Positions 25,866 through 34,653 of a stretch of 64,000 nt of DNA are shown here, piece after piece. Origin of the DNA: Flavobacterium sp. 245 (GTDB lineage: Bacteria > Bacteroidota > Bacteroidia > Flavobacteriales > Flavobacteriaceae); assembly GCF_004362055.1 (NCBI RefSeq), contig NZ_SNXB01000006.1, positions 62,001-126,000 of the forward strand, read 5' to 3'. The translations under genes were made by a program, and so were the position numbers. Position 1 is the stretch's first letter, and the number at the start of each line of letters is the position of its first letter. The notes under the pieces are model-generated. The model had not been told where the DNA came from. It searched no databases and saw only the letters and a list, made by a program, of their open reading frames with translations.

Positions 25866-27749
25866 ATGGGTAAAATAATCGGAATTGACTTAGGTACGAC
25901 GAACTCTTGTGTTTCTGTAATGGAAGGTAACGAAGCAGTTGTTATCCCTAACGCAGAGGGAAAAAGAACTACACCATCTATCATCGCTTTTGTTGAAGGT
26001 GGAGAAATTAAAGTAGGTGATCCTGCAAAAAGACAAGCAGTAACGAATCCTACAAAAACGATTGCTTCTATTAAACGTTTTATGGGACACACTTTTGCTG
26101 AAACTCAAGAAGAGGCAAAAAGAGTTCCTTACAGTGTTGTAAAAGGTGACAACAATACGCCACGTGTGGATATTGACGGTCGTTTATACACTGCTCAAGA
26201 ATTGTCTGCAATGACACTTCAAAAAATGAAAAAAACTGCTGAAGACTATTTAGGTCAAACTGTAACTGAAGCGGTTATTACTGTTCCTGCTTACTTTAAC
26301 GATGCACAACGTCAAGCTACTAAAGAAGCTGGTGAAATTGCTGGTCTTAAAGTTATGCGTATCATCAACGAGCCAACTGCAGCTGCACTTGCTTACGGAT
26401 TAGATAAAAAAGGAACTGATCAAAAAATTGCTGTTTACGATTTAGGTGGAGGTACTTTTGATATCTCTGTTCTTGAATTAGGAGACGGTGTATTTGAAGT
26501 ATTGTCTACAAATGGTGATACTCACTTAGGTGGTGATGATTTTGACCAAGTTATTATTGACTGGTTAGCTGACGAATTCAAAACTGAAGAAGGAATTGAT
26601 TTACGTTTAGACCCAATGTCATTACAACGTTTAAAAGAAGCTGCTGAGAAAGCTAAGATTGAATTATCATCTTCTGCTGAAACAGAAATCAACTTACCAT
26701 ACGTAACTGCTACTGCTTCTGGACCAAAACACTTAGTGAAAAAATTATCTAGAGCTAAATTTGAGCAATTATCTGATACTTTAGTAAAACGTTCTATGGA
26801 GCCAGTTGCTAAAGCATTAAAAGATGCAGGTTTATCTACATCTGATATTGACGAAGTAATCCTTGTTGGAGGTTCTACTCGTATGCCAAGAATCGCTGAC
26901 GAAGTTGAAAAATTCTTCGGTAAAAAAGCATCTAAAGGTGTTAACCCTGATGAGGTTGTTGCTATTGGAGCTGCTATTCAAGGTGGAGTTTTATCTGGAG
27001 ATGTAAAAGATGTATTGTTACTTGACGTAACACCTCTTTCTTTAGGTATCGAAACTATGGGTGGTGTATTGACTAAATTAATCGAGTCTAACACAACTAT
27101 CCCAACTAAAAAATCTCAAGTATTCTCTACTGCTGCTGATTCTCAACCATCTGTTGAAATCCACGTATTACAAGGAGAAAGAGCTATGGCAGTTGATAAC
27201 AAAACTATCGGTCGTTTCCACTTAGATGGTATTCCACCAGCACCAAGAGGAGTTCCTCAAATCGAAGTAACTTTCGATATCGATGCTAATGGTATCATTA
27301 AAGTTTCTGCAACTGATAAAGGAACTGGAAAATCTCACGATATCCGTATCGAAGCTTCTTCTGGATTAACAGCTGAAGAAATCGAAAAAATGAAAAAAGA
27401 TGCTGAAGCTAATGCTGATGCTGACAGAATTGCAAAAGAAAGAGCTGAGAAATTGAACGAAGCTGATAGTACTATTTTCCAAACTGAAAGTCAATTGAAA
27501 GAATTGGGAGATAAACTTACAGATGAGCACAAAACAGCTATTGAATATGCTTTAACTGAATTGAGAATGGCTCACCAATCTCAAGATCTTGATGCAATCC
27601 AAAAAGGATTAGACAATGTAAATGCAGCTTGGAAAACAGCTACAGAAGCAATGTACGCTCAAGGTGGAGAACAAGGTCAACAAGCTGCTCCACAACAAGA
27701 GCAATCTGGAGACAATGTTGAAGACGTTGAATTCGAAGAAGTCAAATAA
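25866..27749 (+). CDS. dnaK: Chaperone protein DnaK (Hsp70)
   Basis: A 627-residue Hsp70. The ATPase domain has [10 protein letters not shown] (residues 5-14), the connect/phosphate-2 motif [19 protein letters not shown] near 190 and [12 protein letters not shown] near 335. The substrate-binding domain and a lid follow, and the C-terminus ends in a Gln-rich stretch then [10 protein letters not shown], the typical bacterial tail. It folds and refolds proteins with DnaJ and GrpE, whose genes are not in the window. It is monocistronic, with a strong terminator. Codon use is more uniform than in neighbours, as expected for a highly expressed gene. Confidence 0.98.
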   Translation: MGKIIGIDLGTTNSCVSVMEGNEAVVIPNAEGKRTTPSIIAFVEGGEIKVGDPAKRQAVTNPTKTIASIKRFMGHTFAETQEEAKRVPYSVVKGDNNTPRVDIDGRLYTAQELSAMTLQKMKKTAEDYLGQTVTEAVITVPAYFNDAQRQATKEAGEIAGLKVMRIINEPTAAALAYGLDKKGTDQKIAVYDLGGGTFDISVLELGDGVFEVLSTNGDTHLGGDDFDQVIIDWLADEFKTEEGIDLRLDPMSLQRLKEAAEKAKIELSSSAETEINLPYVTATASGPKHLVKKLSRAKFEQLSDTLVKRSMEPVAKALKDAGLSTSDIDEVILVGGSTRMPRIADEVEKFFGKKASKGVNPDEVVAIGAAIQGGVLSGDVKDVLLLDVTPLSLGIETMGGVLTKLIESNTTIPTKKSQVFSTAADSQPSVEIHVLQGERAMAVDNKTIGRFHLDGIPPAPRGVPQIEVTFDIDANGIIKVSATDKGTGKSHDIRIEASSGLTAEEIEKMKKDAEANADADRIAKERAEKLNEADSTIFQTESQLKELGDKLTDEHKTAIEYALTELRMAHQSQDLDAIQKGLDNVNAAWKTATEAMYAQGGEQGQQAAPQQEQSGDNVEDVEFEEVK

Positions 27750-27781
27750 GTACTGATTAATATCAGTTAACAATAAGTGCT

Positions 27782-27825
27782 AAACCGCTGTAAACGTAAA
27801 GTTTACAGCGGTTTTTCTTTTTTAT
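27782..27825 (+). terminator. Rho-independent terminator of dnaK
   Basis: aaaccgctgtaaac (27782-27795) pairs perfectly with gtttacagcggttt (27801-27814) around a 5-base loop and is followed by a T-rich tail. Confidence 0.92.
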
Positions 27826-27864
27826 GCATTTTTGTTTCTGCTGTTTTTTAATCGTTTTTTATCA

Positions 27865-27950
27865 TATATTTGTACCATATTTGTACCGGCACTTAAAGGG
27901 AGACAAAGTGTCCCTTATGTACCCTTATAGTACTTTAATGGGAGACAAAG
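27865..27950 (+). promoter_or_regulatory. Upstream region of the recombinase operon with tandem repeats
   Basis: An 11-bp unit atatttgtacc is repeated head to tail without a gap (27866-27876 and 27877-27887). The first copy overlaps TATATTTG (27865-27872), an exact -7 promoter match. The word gggagacaaag then occurs twice (27898-27908, 27940-27950) just before the ATG at 27954. Such directly repeated words next to a recombinase gene could be recombinase, excisionase or repressor binding sites, or part of the attachment site. Confidence 0.5.
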
Positions 27951-27953
27951 ACT

Positions 27954-28508
27954 ATGAAAAGATCTGATAAACAATGTCTTAATTGTGGGAAAGAATTCCT
28001 GCCTAAAACCGTGACTTCTGTTTACTGCTCGCATGTATGCAGTAAAAAAGCATACAAACAGAAGATGATACGGCTTAAAAAGGAAGTGGGGATCAAAGCG
28101 CTGGTAGATAAAATACCCCAGAACAGGGCATTTATTTCTGTCGCGGAAGCTGGCATGCTTTTTGGCATTCCCAATAAGTCCCTTTACCGGCTTGTCGGTC
28201 AGGGAAAAATTCCTTCAGTTAATCTGGGGACTCGCCTTATAAGAATAGACCGCAGAGTTATGGAAGAGATGTTCGGCCCTGCAAGCATCCTGCAGCAGGC
28301 TGAAAGCCCACCGAAGAAAAAATTATACAGTCTTGAAATAGAAGACTGCTATTCGATTGGTGAAATTGCTCAGAGATTTCAGATATCTGAAGGTTCTGTC
28401 TACAGCCATATCAGGAAATATTCAATACCTACCAGGCAGATCGGAAAGCATGTATATGCTCCAAAAAGCGAAATTGATAACTTGTATAACGGAAATGATT
28501 TTATATGA
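27954..28508 (+). CDS. Zinc-ribbon protein with two helix-turn-helix domains
   Basis: A 184-residue DNA-binding protein. The N-terminus has four cysteines (Cys8, Cys11, Cys25, Cys29) in a small zinc ribbon. Residues 61-105 (ISVAEAGMLFGIPNKSLYRL... ) and 132-178 (CYSIGEIAQRFQISEGSVYSHI...) are two excisionase/MerR-like winged helix-turn-helix units. Its stop overlaps the recombinase start by 4 bp (ATGA), so they are translationally coupled. A role as recombination directionality factor or operon regulator is inferred from this context. Confidence 0.8.
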   Translation: MKRSDKQCLNCGKEFLPKTVTSVYCSHVCSKKAYKQKMIRLKKEVGIKALVDKIPQNRAFISVAEAGMLFGIPNKSLYRLVGQGKIPSVNLGTRLIRIDRRVMEEMFGPASILQQAESPPKKKLYSLEIEDCYSIGEIAQRFQISEGSVYSHIRKYSIPTRQIGKHVYAPKSEIDNLYNGNDFI

Positions 28509-29764
28509 AACAATTAGCAAAAACCAAGGTGACTGTGCGTCTTCGAAAAGCAGAAGACCGAGAGGAATGGTATGTCTACATAGAAAGCTATCCTGTTGAG
28601 GTTTCCGGAAAGAAAACGCCACAGAGAATCCGTGAATACTTAAACAGAACCGTAAAAACCGTGGAGTGGGACAAGCAGAGAACCGCCCGTACAGATGCGC
28701 AGGGCATAAAATCCTATAAGCCCAGACGCAGCGATAACGGAATAATAATCACCAGAAGCGAAACCGACCGTGAAATTATGCTCTATGCCGACGGAGTGCG
28801 TAAAATCAGGCAGAAAGAATATGATAATACAGATCTGTACAGTGATGCTGAGAACCTATTGGCTGAACAGAAAGAAAAAGCAAAAGAGGATTTTATCAAA
28901 TACATTGCCTCTGTGGCAGCAAAAAGGCATGCCCGAAGTTCAAAATCCATTATGATCAATTGGGAGCGGACCATAGAGTTTTTAAAAAGCTATTCCAAAG
29001 GCAGGCTGGTGTTTTCCCAGATTGACAGCAGAATGGCGGAAGATTTTAAGCTGTTTCTGCTGGCTGCGCCGCTCGGCGGAGGCAAAAAAGGAATACTTTC
29101 CCGCAACACTGCAGCAAGGTATTTTTCCATATTTAAAGCGGCTTTAAAACAGGCCTTTATCGACGGATATCTAACCGTTGATTTGTCTTCAAAAATAAAA
29201 GGCATACCTGAGCAGGAATCAAGACGCGAATATCTTACCATTAAAGAATTGAACGTGCTGGCTGAAACGCCCTGCGAAAAAGATGTCCTTAAAAGAGCCG
29301 CGCTTTTCTCAGCGCTTACCGGCCTGCGGCATTCCGACATTCAGAAACTCCGCTGGAAAGAGATAAACCTGGAAGACGACATGGCCAAACTGCATTTCAC
29401 CCAGAAAAAAACAAGGGGTGTCGAATATATGCCTATTTCTGAGCAGGCTTTGCAACTCTGCGGAGAGCCAAGGCTTCCCGGGCAGCTTGTTTTTGAGGAT
29501 CTGATGGACCCATCGTGGATTTCAAGACCTCTGAAAAAATGGGTTGAATCTGCCGGCATTAAAAAAAACATTACCTTCCACTGCTTCCGCCATACATTTG
29601 CTACACTGCAGCTGTCCAGCGGGACAGACATCTATACGGTCAGCAAAATGCTTGGGCATACCAACGTAAAAACTACCCAAATCTACGCCAAGGTAATAGA
29701 TGAGAAGAAAAACAGAGCTTCTCAGGCAATACAATTGGAATCTTTAAAGAAAAGAGCGCAATGA
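28505..29764 (+). CDS. Tyrosine recombinase / integrase
   Basis: A 419-residue site-specific recombinase. The catalytic set is complete: Arg275 (TGLRHSD), Lys in the beta-hairpin near 301-302, His359 and Arg362 (HCFRH), His385 (LGHTN) and Tyr394 (TQIYAKV). An SAM-like core-binding domain spans ~125-235, and the first ~100 residues are an Arg/Lys-rich arm-binding region as in Bacteroidota mobile-element integrases. Higher-G+C codons than in dnaK suggest transfer. Overlaps of 4 bp link it to the genes before and after. It likely integrated the element just past dnaK, although no tRNA target is seen. Confidence 0.92.
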   Translation: MKQLAKTKVTVRLRKAEDREEWYVYIESYPVEVSGKKTPQRIREYLNRTVKTVEWDKQRTARTDAQGIKSYKPRRSDNGIIITRSETDREIMLYADGVRKIRQKEYDNTDLYSDAENLLAEQKEKAKEDFIKYIASVAAKRHARSSKSIMINWERTIEFLKSYSKGRLVFSQIDSRMAEDFKLFLLAAPLGGGKKGILSRNTAARYFSIFKAALKQAFIDGYLTVDLSSKIKGIPEQESRREYLTIKELNVLAETPCEKDVLKRAALFSALTGLRHSDIQKLRWKEINLEDDMAKLHFTQKKTRGVEYMPISEQALQLCGEPRLPGQLVFEDLMDPSWISRPLKKWVESAGIKKNITFHCFRHTFATLQLSSGTDIYTVSKMLGHTNVKTTQIYAKVIDEKKNRASQAIQLESLKKRAQ

Positions 29765-30510
29765 AAATAAAGTACTTCGAATATATTACAGTTTACCTGT
29801 CTGTTTTTTTAGTCTGTGTCTTTGTCGGTGCAATCGGAAGACTGGTGCTGCTGGAAAAAGGCGCCGATGAATATACGGCCGGCGTTTTCTTTTGGATCAG
29901 CACTGGATTTGGAGTTTTAATGTTTGCAATTCTAAGCTTATTTCTAAACGATTTGGCAGAGAGATTGGTGAATCGCTTTTTGAAGGCTGAAAAAAAGCAA
30001 TCGCCTGAAAGCCCCATTCCAAATGAAGACCTTGTAAAAATAGAAGAGGAGCTGCAGGATGCTTTAATTAAGCCCGAAATGCTTGAAAATAAAAATGCAA
30101 CCATTGATATTGAGAAGATAAGGGAGGAGCGGCAAAATGCAGCCAGAAATAAAAAACAGGCCAGAATTGATACAGCCATCCGTTATGCACAGCAGGAGTT
30201 TGCGCTGTACATGTCGGATGATGATTTGAAGCAATTGGGCAGCAATATAATCATATATGCTGAAGACCTAAATTTTGAAAAAATTAAACCAGTAAAAGTA
30301 AAAGATCTGTCCAATCTGGATCTGTATCATTTTGGCTGGAATATCTGGAATTGTTTTAAAGCCAGCATACAGGACAGAGCAGCACAATTTTTAAAGCTGA
30401 CTTTTGCTGAAGCTTTAAAAGATGTCGAGCAGAACAGCATTAAAACGCATCTCAAAGATGATGAACAGAAAGGGCTTATAAAGATTATGGAAGATCTTGC
30501 AGATTTTTAA
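29761..30510 (+). CDS. Membrane protein coupled to the recombinase
   Basis: A 249-residue protein with two N-terminal transmembrane helices (residues ~8-30 and 42-62), then a Lys/Glu-rich linker (~75-135) and a soluble C-terminal domain with DDDLKQLGSNIIIYAEDLNF and LYHFGWNIWNCFK. I recognise no family. The ATGA overlap with the recombinase shows operon membership, and a strong terminator follows. It might be an accessory or exclusion protein of the mobile element; this is inference. Confidence 0.7.
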   Translation: MKIKYFEYITVYLSVFLVCVFVGAIGRLVLLEKGADEYTAGVFFWISTGFGVLMFAILSLFLNDLAERLVNRFLKAEKKQSPESPIPNEDLVKIEEELQDALIKPEMLENKNATIDIEKIREERQNAARNKKQARIDTAIRYAQQEFALYMSDDDLKQLGSNIIIYAEDLNFEKIKPVKVKDLSNLDLYHFGWNIWNCFKASIQDRAAQFLKLTFAEALKDVEQNSIKTHLKDDEQKGLIKIMEDLADF

Positions 30511-30543
30511 ATACCAACAGGTATAAAGCACCGTGTTTTTCAG

Positions 30544-30585
30544 GTGTTTCAGCTGTGAAGAACAACACAGCTGAAACACTTTTTT
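30544..30585 (+). terminator. Rho-independent terminator of the recombinase operon
   Basis: gtgtttcagctgtg (30544-30557) and cacagctgaaacac (30566-30579) pair perfectly with an 8-base loop, followed by six T. Confidence 0.92.
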
Positions 30586-30617
30586 CATTTGCACCATAAC
30601 TATTAAAAACGACAGTT

Positions 30618-30959
30618 ATGGACACAAACGAAATCTCTTTTGAGAATCTGCCCAAAGCAGTAGCTCACTTAGTGAAAGAAATTGCCGAGATCAAACTTCT
30701 GATTCAGAATGTGCAGGTATATGAATCTAAAGAAAAAAGTATTCCCATCGGTATTGAAGAAGCGAGCCGGTTGATAGGAAAAGCAAAGTCTACAATTTAC
30801 ACTCTTGTAAGGCAGAGAAAAATTCCGTGCTATAAATATGGTAAAAAGCTGTACTTTTTTGAAGAAGAACTTTTAGAATGGATTTCTAAAGGCAAAAAGA
30901 AAACAATACAGGAAATCGAATCAGAAGTATTGAAGTATAATAATAATCGAAATAAATAG
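30618..30959 (+). CDS. Excisionase-like helix-turn-helix protein
   Basis: A 113-residue protein. Residues 1-40 form a coiled helix (LPKAVAHLVKEIAEIKLLI), and residues ~45-95 a helix_turn_helix_17 domain (IGIEEASRLIGKAKSTIYTLVRQRKIPCYKYGKKLYF). This form is common in Bacteroidota conjugative and mobilizable elements just after the integrase, where it acts as excisionase or regulator. It has its own transcript because a terminator precedes it. Confidence 0.85.
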   Translation: MDTNEISFENLPKAVAHLVKEIAEIKLLIQNVQVYESKEKSIPIGIEEASRLIGKAKSTIYTLVRQRKIPCYKYGKKLYFFEEELLEWISKGKKKTIQEIESEVLKYNNNRNK

Positions 30960-31491
30960 GGGGATAATAGACCGCAAGGATACTTATATTACTCCATTAT
31001 ATTATTAAAGAGATTTAGTACATGTGATAAGTTATCTAAAGAAAAATACTACATCCTTTCAGTATTCATTTCTTTGACACGATTTCAACTGTTTCAAGGA
31101 GCGTAATACACTTTTCGAACCTAAACTTTTTAGAGCCTTATTTTGCTGTGGTTGTACTTTTTCATTGTGCCACGATTCTGCCACAAAACTTAAACGGGTT
31201 AAATATTTCGTAAAAGCCGCCTTAAGTTTTGTTGCAAAAAAGGTACCCCTACCAAAGTTAATTAGCGCTACAATAGCTGCTTAGATCAGTGAAATATCTT
31301 TAGTAGACACAATTAATATATCACTTTCAAGAGTATTTCAAAGAATTATAAAAATAAATTAACATTCGTTGCTATTGGTAATTGGTATAGAAACTAAAAA
31401 TATTTTTTGTGTTTAGATTTTAATTGCTTTAGAGTGAATTTCTCTCAACGCTGATGAGAGTTTTATATTTCTAAATCAATATAAAGAATAA
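30960..31491. other. Gene-poor spacer inside the accessory block
   Basis: No convincing gene in 530 bp. It holds an inverted repeat with 11-bp perfect arms (acaaaacttaa at 31183-31193 and ttaagttttgt at 31222-31232). Just to its left, on the minus strand, gtggcagaatcgtggcacaatg reads like the upstream region and start codon of an integrase-type gene, but the frame closes after 11 codons. It may be the scar of a deleted element end. Confidence 0.4.
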
Positions 31492-32238
31492 TTATTCCGC
31501 TGTGTAATATGGTAGTACATAATCCAAAAACCAGTTAGGAAAGTTATCGGATTTAATTTTCATATCGTTGTGATATAATTCAGCAATTAATTCTTGTTTA
31601 GTTCCTGAATTATCAAATAGATAAGCTCGGTAACATAAAGGTAATATTTGATGCAAATATTTAAGCGTCCTGTAATAGCGCTGTACTACCTTTGAGTATT
31701 CCACATCGTGTCCATTTTTGTTAACGCGGTCTTCAACCCGTGCTGCATTTACCTCTGGACTGTCAATGCATACAAAATATAGATAAATTCTATATCCTTT
31801 GGATATTGCATCTTGAAGTTGTGCAATTTTTGATGGATGACTAAAAACAGATTCAAATACAAAAGATTTATTGTGCTTAACCATTAGATGTCTAATATAG
31901 GAAGCAATAAACGAACCCTCATAAGTATGCTTAGAATCTGAATAATCTACAATGCAATTTTCATTTACAGTGATATTGATTTTATGATTATCAGCAGTAG
32001 CTTTTTCTATCAGTGAGATTGAGTCTGGAAGATCTTTAAATTCAGCTAAACTATCTTCTGATCCAACTACTCCATAATCATTTAAATCAATAAGCTTAAA
32101 GTCTTTTAATTTTCTTTCAATTTCGTCAGCATTCACAAAAATTTCAGAAAAGTAAGTTTTGGAAAGTTCTTTTTGAAGCGTACTTTTTCCAGATCCGTTT
32201 GGACCTGCAAAAACGCGTATTCTTTTATTATTTGGCAC
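31492..32238 (-). CDS. Zeta-toxin-like P-loop kinase
   Basis: A 248-residue protein. The P-loop GPNGSGKST is at residues 12-20, followed by FVNADEIE and, near residue 145, FVFESVFSHPSKIAQLQDA, where Zeta toxins have the substrate-binding region. The C-terminal half includes ARVEDRVNKNGHDV, the lid-like Arg region. Zeta toxins phosphorylate UDP-N-acetylglucosamine and poison wall synthesis; related kinases without toxin function also exist. It overlaps the small upstream gene by 11 bp, which fits a toxin-antitoxin pair. It is 248 residues, close to family length. Confidence 0.75.
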   Translation of the reverse strand: MPNNKRIRVFAGPNGSGKSTLQKELSKTYFSEIFVNADEIERKLKDFKLIDLNDYGVVGSEDSLAEFKDLPDSISLIEKATADNHKINITVNENCIVDYSDSKHTYEGSFIASYIRHLMVKHNKSFVFESVFSHPSKIAQLQDAISKGYRIYLYFVCIDSPEVNAARVEDRVNKNGHDVEYSKVVQRYYRTLKYLHQILPLCYRAYLFDNSGTKQELIAELYHNDMKIKSDNFPNWFLDYVLPYYTAE

Positions 32239-32467
32239 GAAGTATCATTCCTTTGATTAAATTTTTAGGCTGCTCTTTTCGTACAATAGTACCTTGCTGT
32301 TTCACACCAGATTTATCCTCAACATAAATTATATCATTTTTAATATAGGTAACCGGGAGATCTAAAGCTTTTGATTGACGTATAGCATTTTTGGCACTGG
32401 TTATTCCAGCTTCTACAAGTGATCTAGTTTGTTTGAAGTCGTTTCTGAATAATTTAGAAGGTTTCAT
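32228..32467 (-). CDS. Putative antitoxin partner of the zeta-like kinase
   Basis: A 79-residue protein from ATG 32467 (MKPSKLFRNDF). A longer in-frame reading upstream has no support. It has a helical N-terminal half (TRSLVEAGITSAKNAIRQSKA) and a short beta-type half with VTYIKNDIIYVEDKSG. It does not look like the classic Epsilon antitoxin. The position just before the kinase with an 11-bp overlap suggests it regulates or neutralises the kinase. Confidence 0.6.
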   Translation of the reverse strand: MKPSKLFRNDFKQTRSLVEAGITSAKNAIRQSKALDLPVTYIKNDIIYVEDKSGVKQQGTIVRKEQPKNLIKGMILRAK

Positions 32468-32719
32468 ATGAAAGAAAGTATATGGAATACAAATATAATG
32501 AAAATCGTTAACAATACAAAGATGAACTAAGTTTCTAAGCAAATTACAGAAGAAACTATGTGGAAGTAAGTGAACAATTTCTTTAATATGTATATTACTG
32601 CGTGGACACAATTTAAAAGTTAATATGGAATCTCAAGAAAGATTATTTATCTGTTTCAATTATGTATGAGTTTGGACACAATCGAATTGTTTCCGAAATA
32701 ATTTTTAGTATGAAATTTT

Positions 32720-33031
32720 GGTTCTGTCGCATCTAAAGCTAAGTTTTATCTTTGCCATTTTAATTCTTAAACTCATGAATACTAAAGGTCATTGCTATCC
32801 GAAGTCTATTATACTGCAGGCCGTATATTTTAAGCTTAGGTTTACATTAAGCTATCGGGATGCTCAAGAGATCATGAAAATGCGAGGAGCTTCTCTTGAT
32901 CATGCTGCTATTCAGCGCTGGGTTTATAAGTTTACACCTTTGCTTGAGTCAGAGATGAAGAAGAGAAAAGGCAGAGTGGGGGCGAGTTGGAGATTGGATG
33001 AAACCTATATCAAAGTAAAAGGTTTTGGTGT
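32720..33031 (+). mobile_element. Truncated IS6-family insertion sequence (left end only)
   Basis: ggttctgtcgcatctaaag (32720-32738) resembles the terminal inverted repeat of IS6-family elements (ggttctgttgcaaag-like). The transposase start follows 36 bp later. No matching right end was found downstream. The element breaks off near 33025, where sequence of the dispersed hairpin repeat begins, so the insertion or recombination with that repeat probably destroyed it. Confidence 0.65.
32775..33031 (+). pseudogene. IS6-family transposase, truncated after the first catalytic Asp
   Basis: From ATG 32775 about 83 residues match the IS6/IS26 transposase N-terminus: MNTKGHCYPKSIILQAVYF, LSYRDAQEIMKMRGASLDHA, and WRLDETYIKVKG with the first DDE Asp. 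The reading continues into foreign sequence (VNIIFRFNIIF) and stops at 33065. The second Asp and the Glu are absent, so the enzyme cannot work. Confidence 0.85.
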
Positions 33032-33042
33032 TAATATTATTT

Positions 33043-33190
33043 TTAGGTTTAATATTATTTTTTAGGAGCTTTTCCCGCTATAAGTTCCAATCTTTTGTGA
33101 CCAGCCTCGGCAAAAAAGGATTTTCACTGCACACGAGCGAAGCGAACTGGCGAAGCAATCGGGGCTAGGGCGGCTGGAGAGCCCGGCTCT
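33043..33190 (+). repeat. Dispersed hairpin repeat, copy A
   Basis: Blocks in order: taatattattttttaggagc, cccgctata, atcttttgtga, caaaaaaggattttcact, gcgaactggcgaagcaatc, ggggctaggg. The left part taatatta...ttaggagctttt is also found at 45581-45604, and gcgaactggcgaagcaatc is shared with the copy at 43.4 kb. The copy abuts the broken IS6 transposase. Confidence 0.7.
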
Positions 33191-33734
33191 TTAGACTAAT
33201 AAAAATAAGTGAGATTATAAAAAATGGCTCCAATTGTCTTCAATTGGCGCCATTTGGCTTGTTTGTGACAGGAACAGGATAAATTTCTATAAAATTTATG
33301 GACGATTTGAAGAGATTGGCTTTCTGGATGTAGGTGTCCGTCTCTCTATGTCTTTAGTATTTTGGTTTGGATGTCCCGTTGGGGATTGAATGAAAGAATC
33401 AAAAAAGCAATCGTTAAACTTCTTGATGTTAAAACCGACTTAGCTTTTGTGGCAAAATCTGCAACAACTCTTTTAAAGAAAAAACTTGTAAATTTATTTT
33501 CAAAATACGCTGTTAAAAGAATGGAAAACCACAAGCAGTTATTAGTTTTTTTAGTTAAATATTTTCATTGAAAAATCATAGATATAAAATTAATGCATTA
33601 ATTTTTAATCAGTTGTGTTTTGTTTGTTGTAATTTTTCCTACTTTTATAAAAGAAGACTGATTAGAATCCATTAAATTCAAACGTCTTTATAATTGTAAA
33701 GTTCCATTAGCATATTGACATAAAACCATTAACT
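33191..33734 (+). other. Remnant-rich spacer
   Basis: It contains a hairpin atggctccaattg/caattggcgccat (33224-33253, one mismatch), an unassigned 66-codon reading frame from ATG 33371 to 33571 (Lys-rich, with LDVKTDLAFVAKSATTLLKK) and a perfect 20-bp palindrome aaaattaatgcattaatttt at 33586-33605. None of these gives a clear gene. I see it as the decayed edge of the mobile block. Confidence 0.35.
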
Positions 33735-34559
33735 ATGAAATTTTCTAAACATCACTTTTACCTTATAGCGACAATGGCATTTTTTTATCTTATTCCTTAT
33801 TCCGTCGCAGCACAGGAAGAACCTGAAAAATCGGGATCAAGTGCCCAGGAACTGGCAGATAAACTGGCCAATCCTGTTGCAAGTTTGATCAGTGTTCCCC
33901 TGCAGAATAATTTAACATACGGAATTGGTCCTTATAACGGTTCAAAATACCAAATCAATATCCAGCCTGTTATTCCTTTTAAATTGAGTGATAATTTAAA
34001 CCTGATTACACGCTACATTCTTCCCGTGGTAGACCAGCAGGATGTAACAGGAGAAAATATGCATGAATTTGGTTTAAGTGATGCCACTGTAACTGCTTTT
34101 TTTGCTCCTAAAACCAAGGGCATTATTTTGGGATTTGGTCCCGCTTTTTTGGTCCCGACTGCAACCGAAAAATTTTTAGGAACCGAAAAATTTGGTATTG
34201 GTCCAAGTGTTTTGGTGATGCATCAGGGAAAAGGACTTTCTATTGGTTTTTTAGCCAATCAGATATGGTCTGTGGCGGGAAATGAAAACCGGGCTGATTT
34301 TAATCAGTTTTATACCCAGATATTTTTAACGCACAGTTATAAAAGCGGGGCGAGTTTAGGAATCACATCAGAGATTACCCAAAACCGGGAGGGAAAAACA
34401 ACCCTTATTACCGTTAGTCCAAATGTTGGAGCCATTACAAAATTAGGCGGACAGACCATGCAATTTGCCGTTATGCCTTTAATACCAGTTGTCGGTCATT
34501 CCAATATAAGACCCGATTGGGGACTCCGAGCTGTTGTCTCTTTTATATTTCCACAATAA
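33735..34559 (+). CDS. Outer-membrane protein, MetA-type/'neuromedin U'-like
   Basis: A 274-residue protein with a signal peptide (residues ~1-27, ending SVAAQ). The mature start ELADKLANPVASLISVPLQNNLTYGIGP followed by KYQINIQPVIPFKLSDNLNLITRYILPV is the signature of bacterial proteins annotated as neuromedin-U-like transporters or phenol-degradation MetA-type porins. The pattern predicts a beta-barrel ending in Phe-Pro-Gln. It is followed by two DUF1254 lipoproteins on the same strand, and I expect the three to work together. Confidence 0.8.
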   Translation: MKFSKHHFYLIATMAFFYLIPYSVAAQEEPEKSGSSAQELADKLANPVASLISVPLQNNLTYGIGPYNGSKYQINIQPVIPFKLSDNLNLITRYILPVVDQQDVTGENMHEFGLSDATVTAFFAPKTKGIILGFGPAFLVPTATEKFLGTEKFGIGPSVLVMHQGKGLSIGFLANQIWSVAGNENRADFNQFYTQIFLTHSYKSGASLGITSEITQNREGKTTLITVSPNVGAITKLGGQTMQFAVMPLIPVVGHSNIRPDWGLRAVVSFIFPQ

Positions 34560-34653
34560 TTTGGTCATTAAAAAACTAAAAGATTATAGTCCTTGAAAAG
34601 GATTTTTGATAAAATAGAGATATAAAATTTGATACCTAATTAAATTTAGCAAA

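Noticed and set aside
27750..27953. Possible tRNA target for the recombinase next to dnaK
   Set aside because: No cloverleaf-like sequence is visible; only the dnaK terminator and direct repeats are present.
33371..33571. A 66-codon Lys-rich frame near the IS6 remnant
   Set aside because: No family features or conserved start context; kept only as part of the spacer description.
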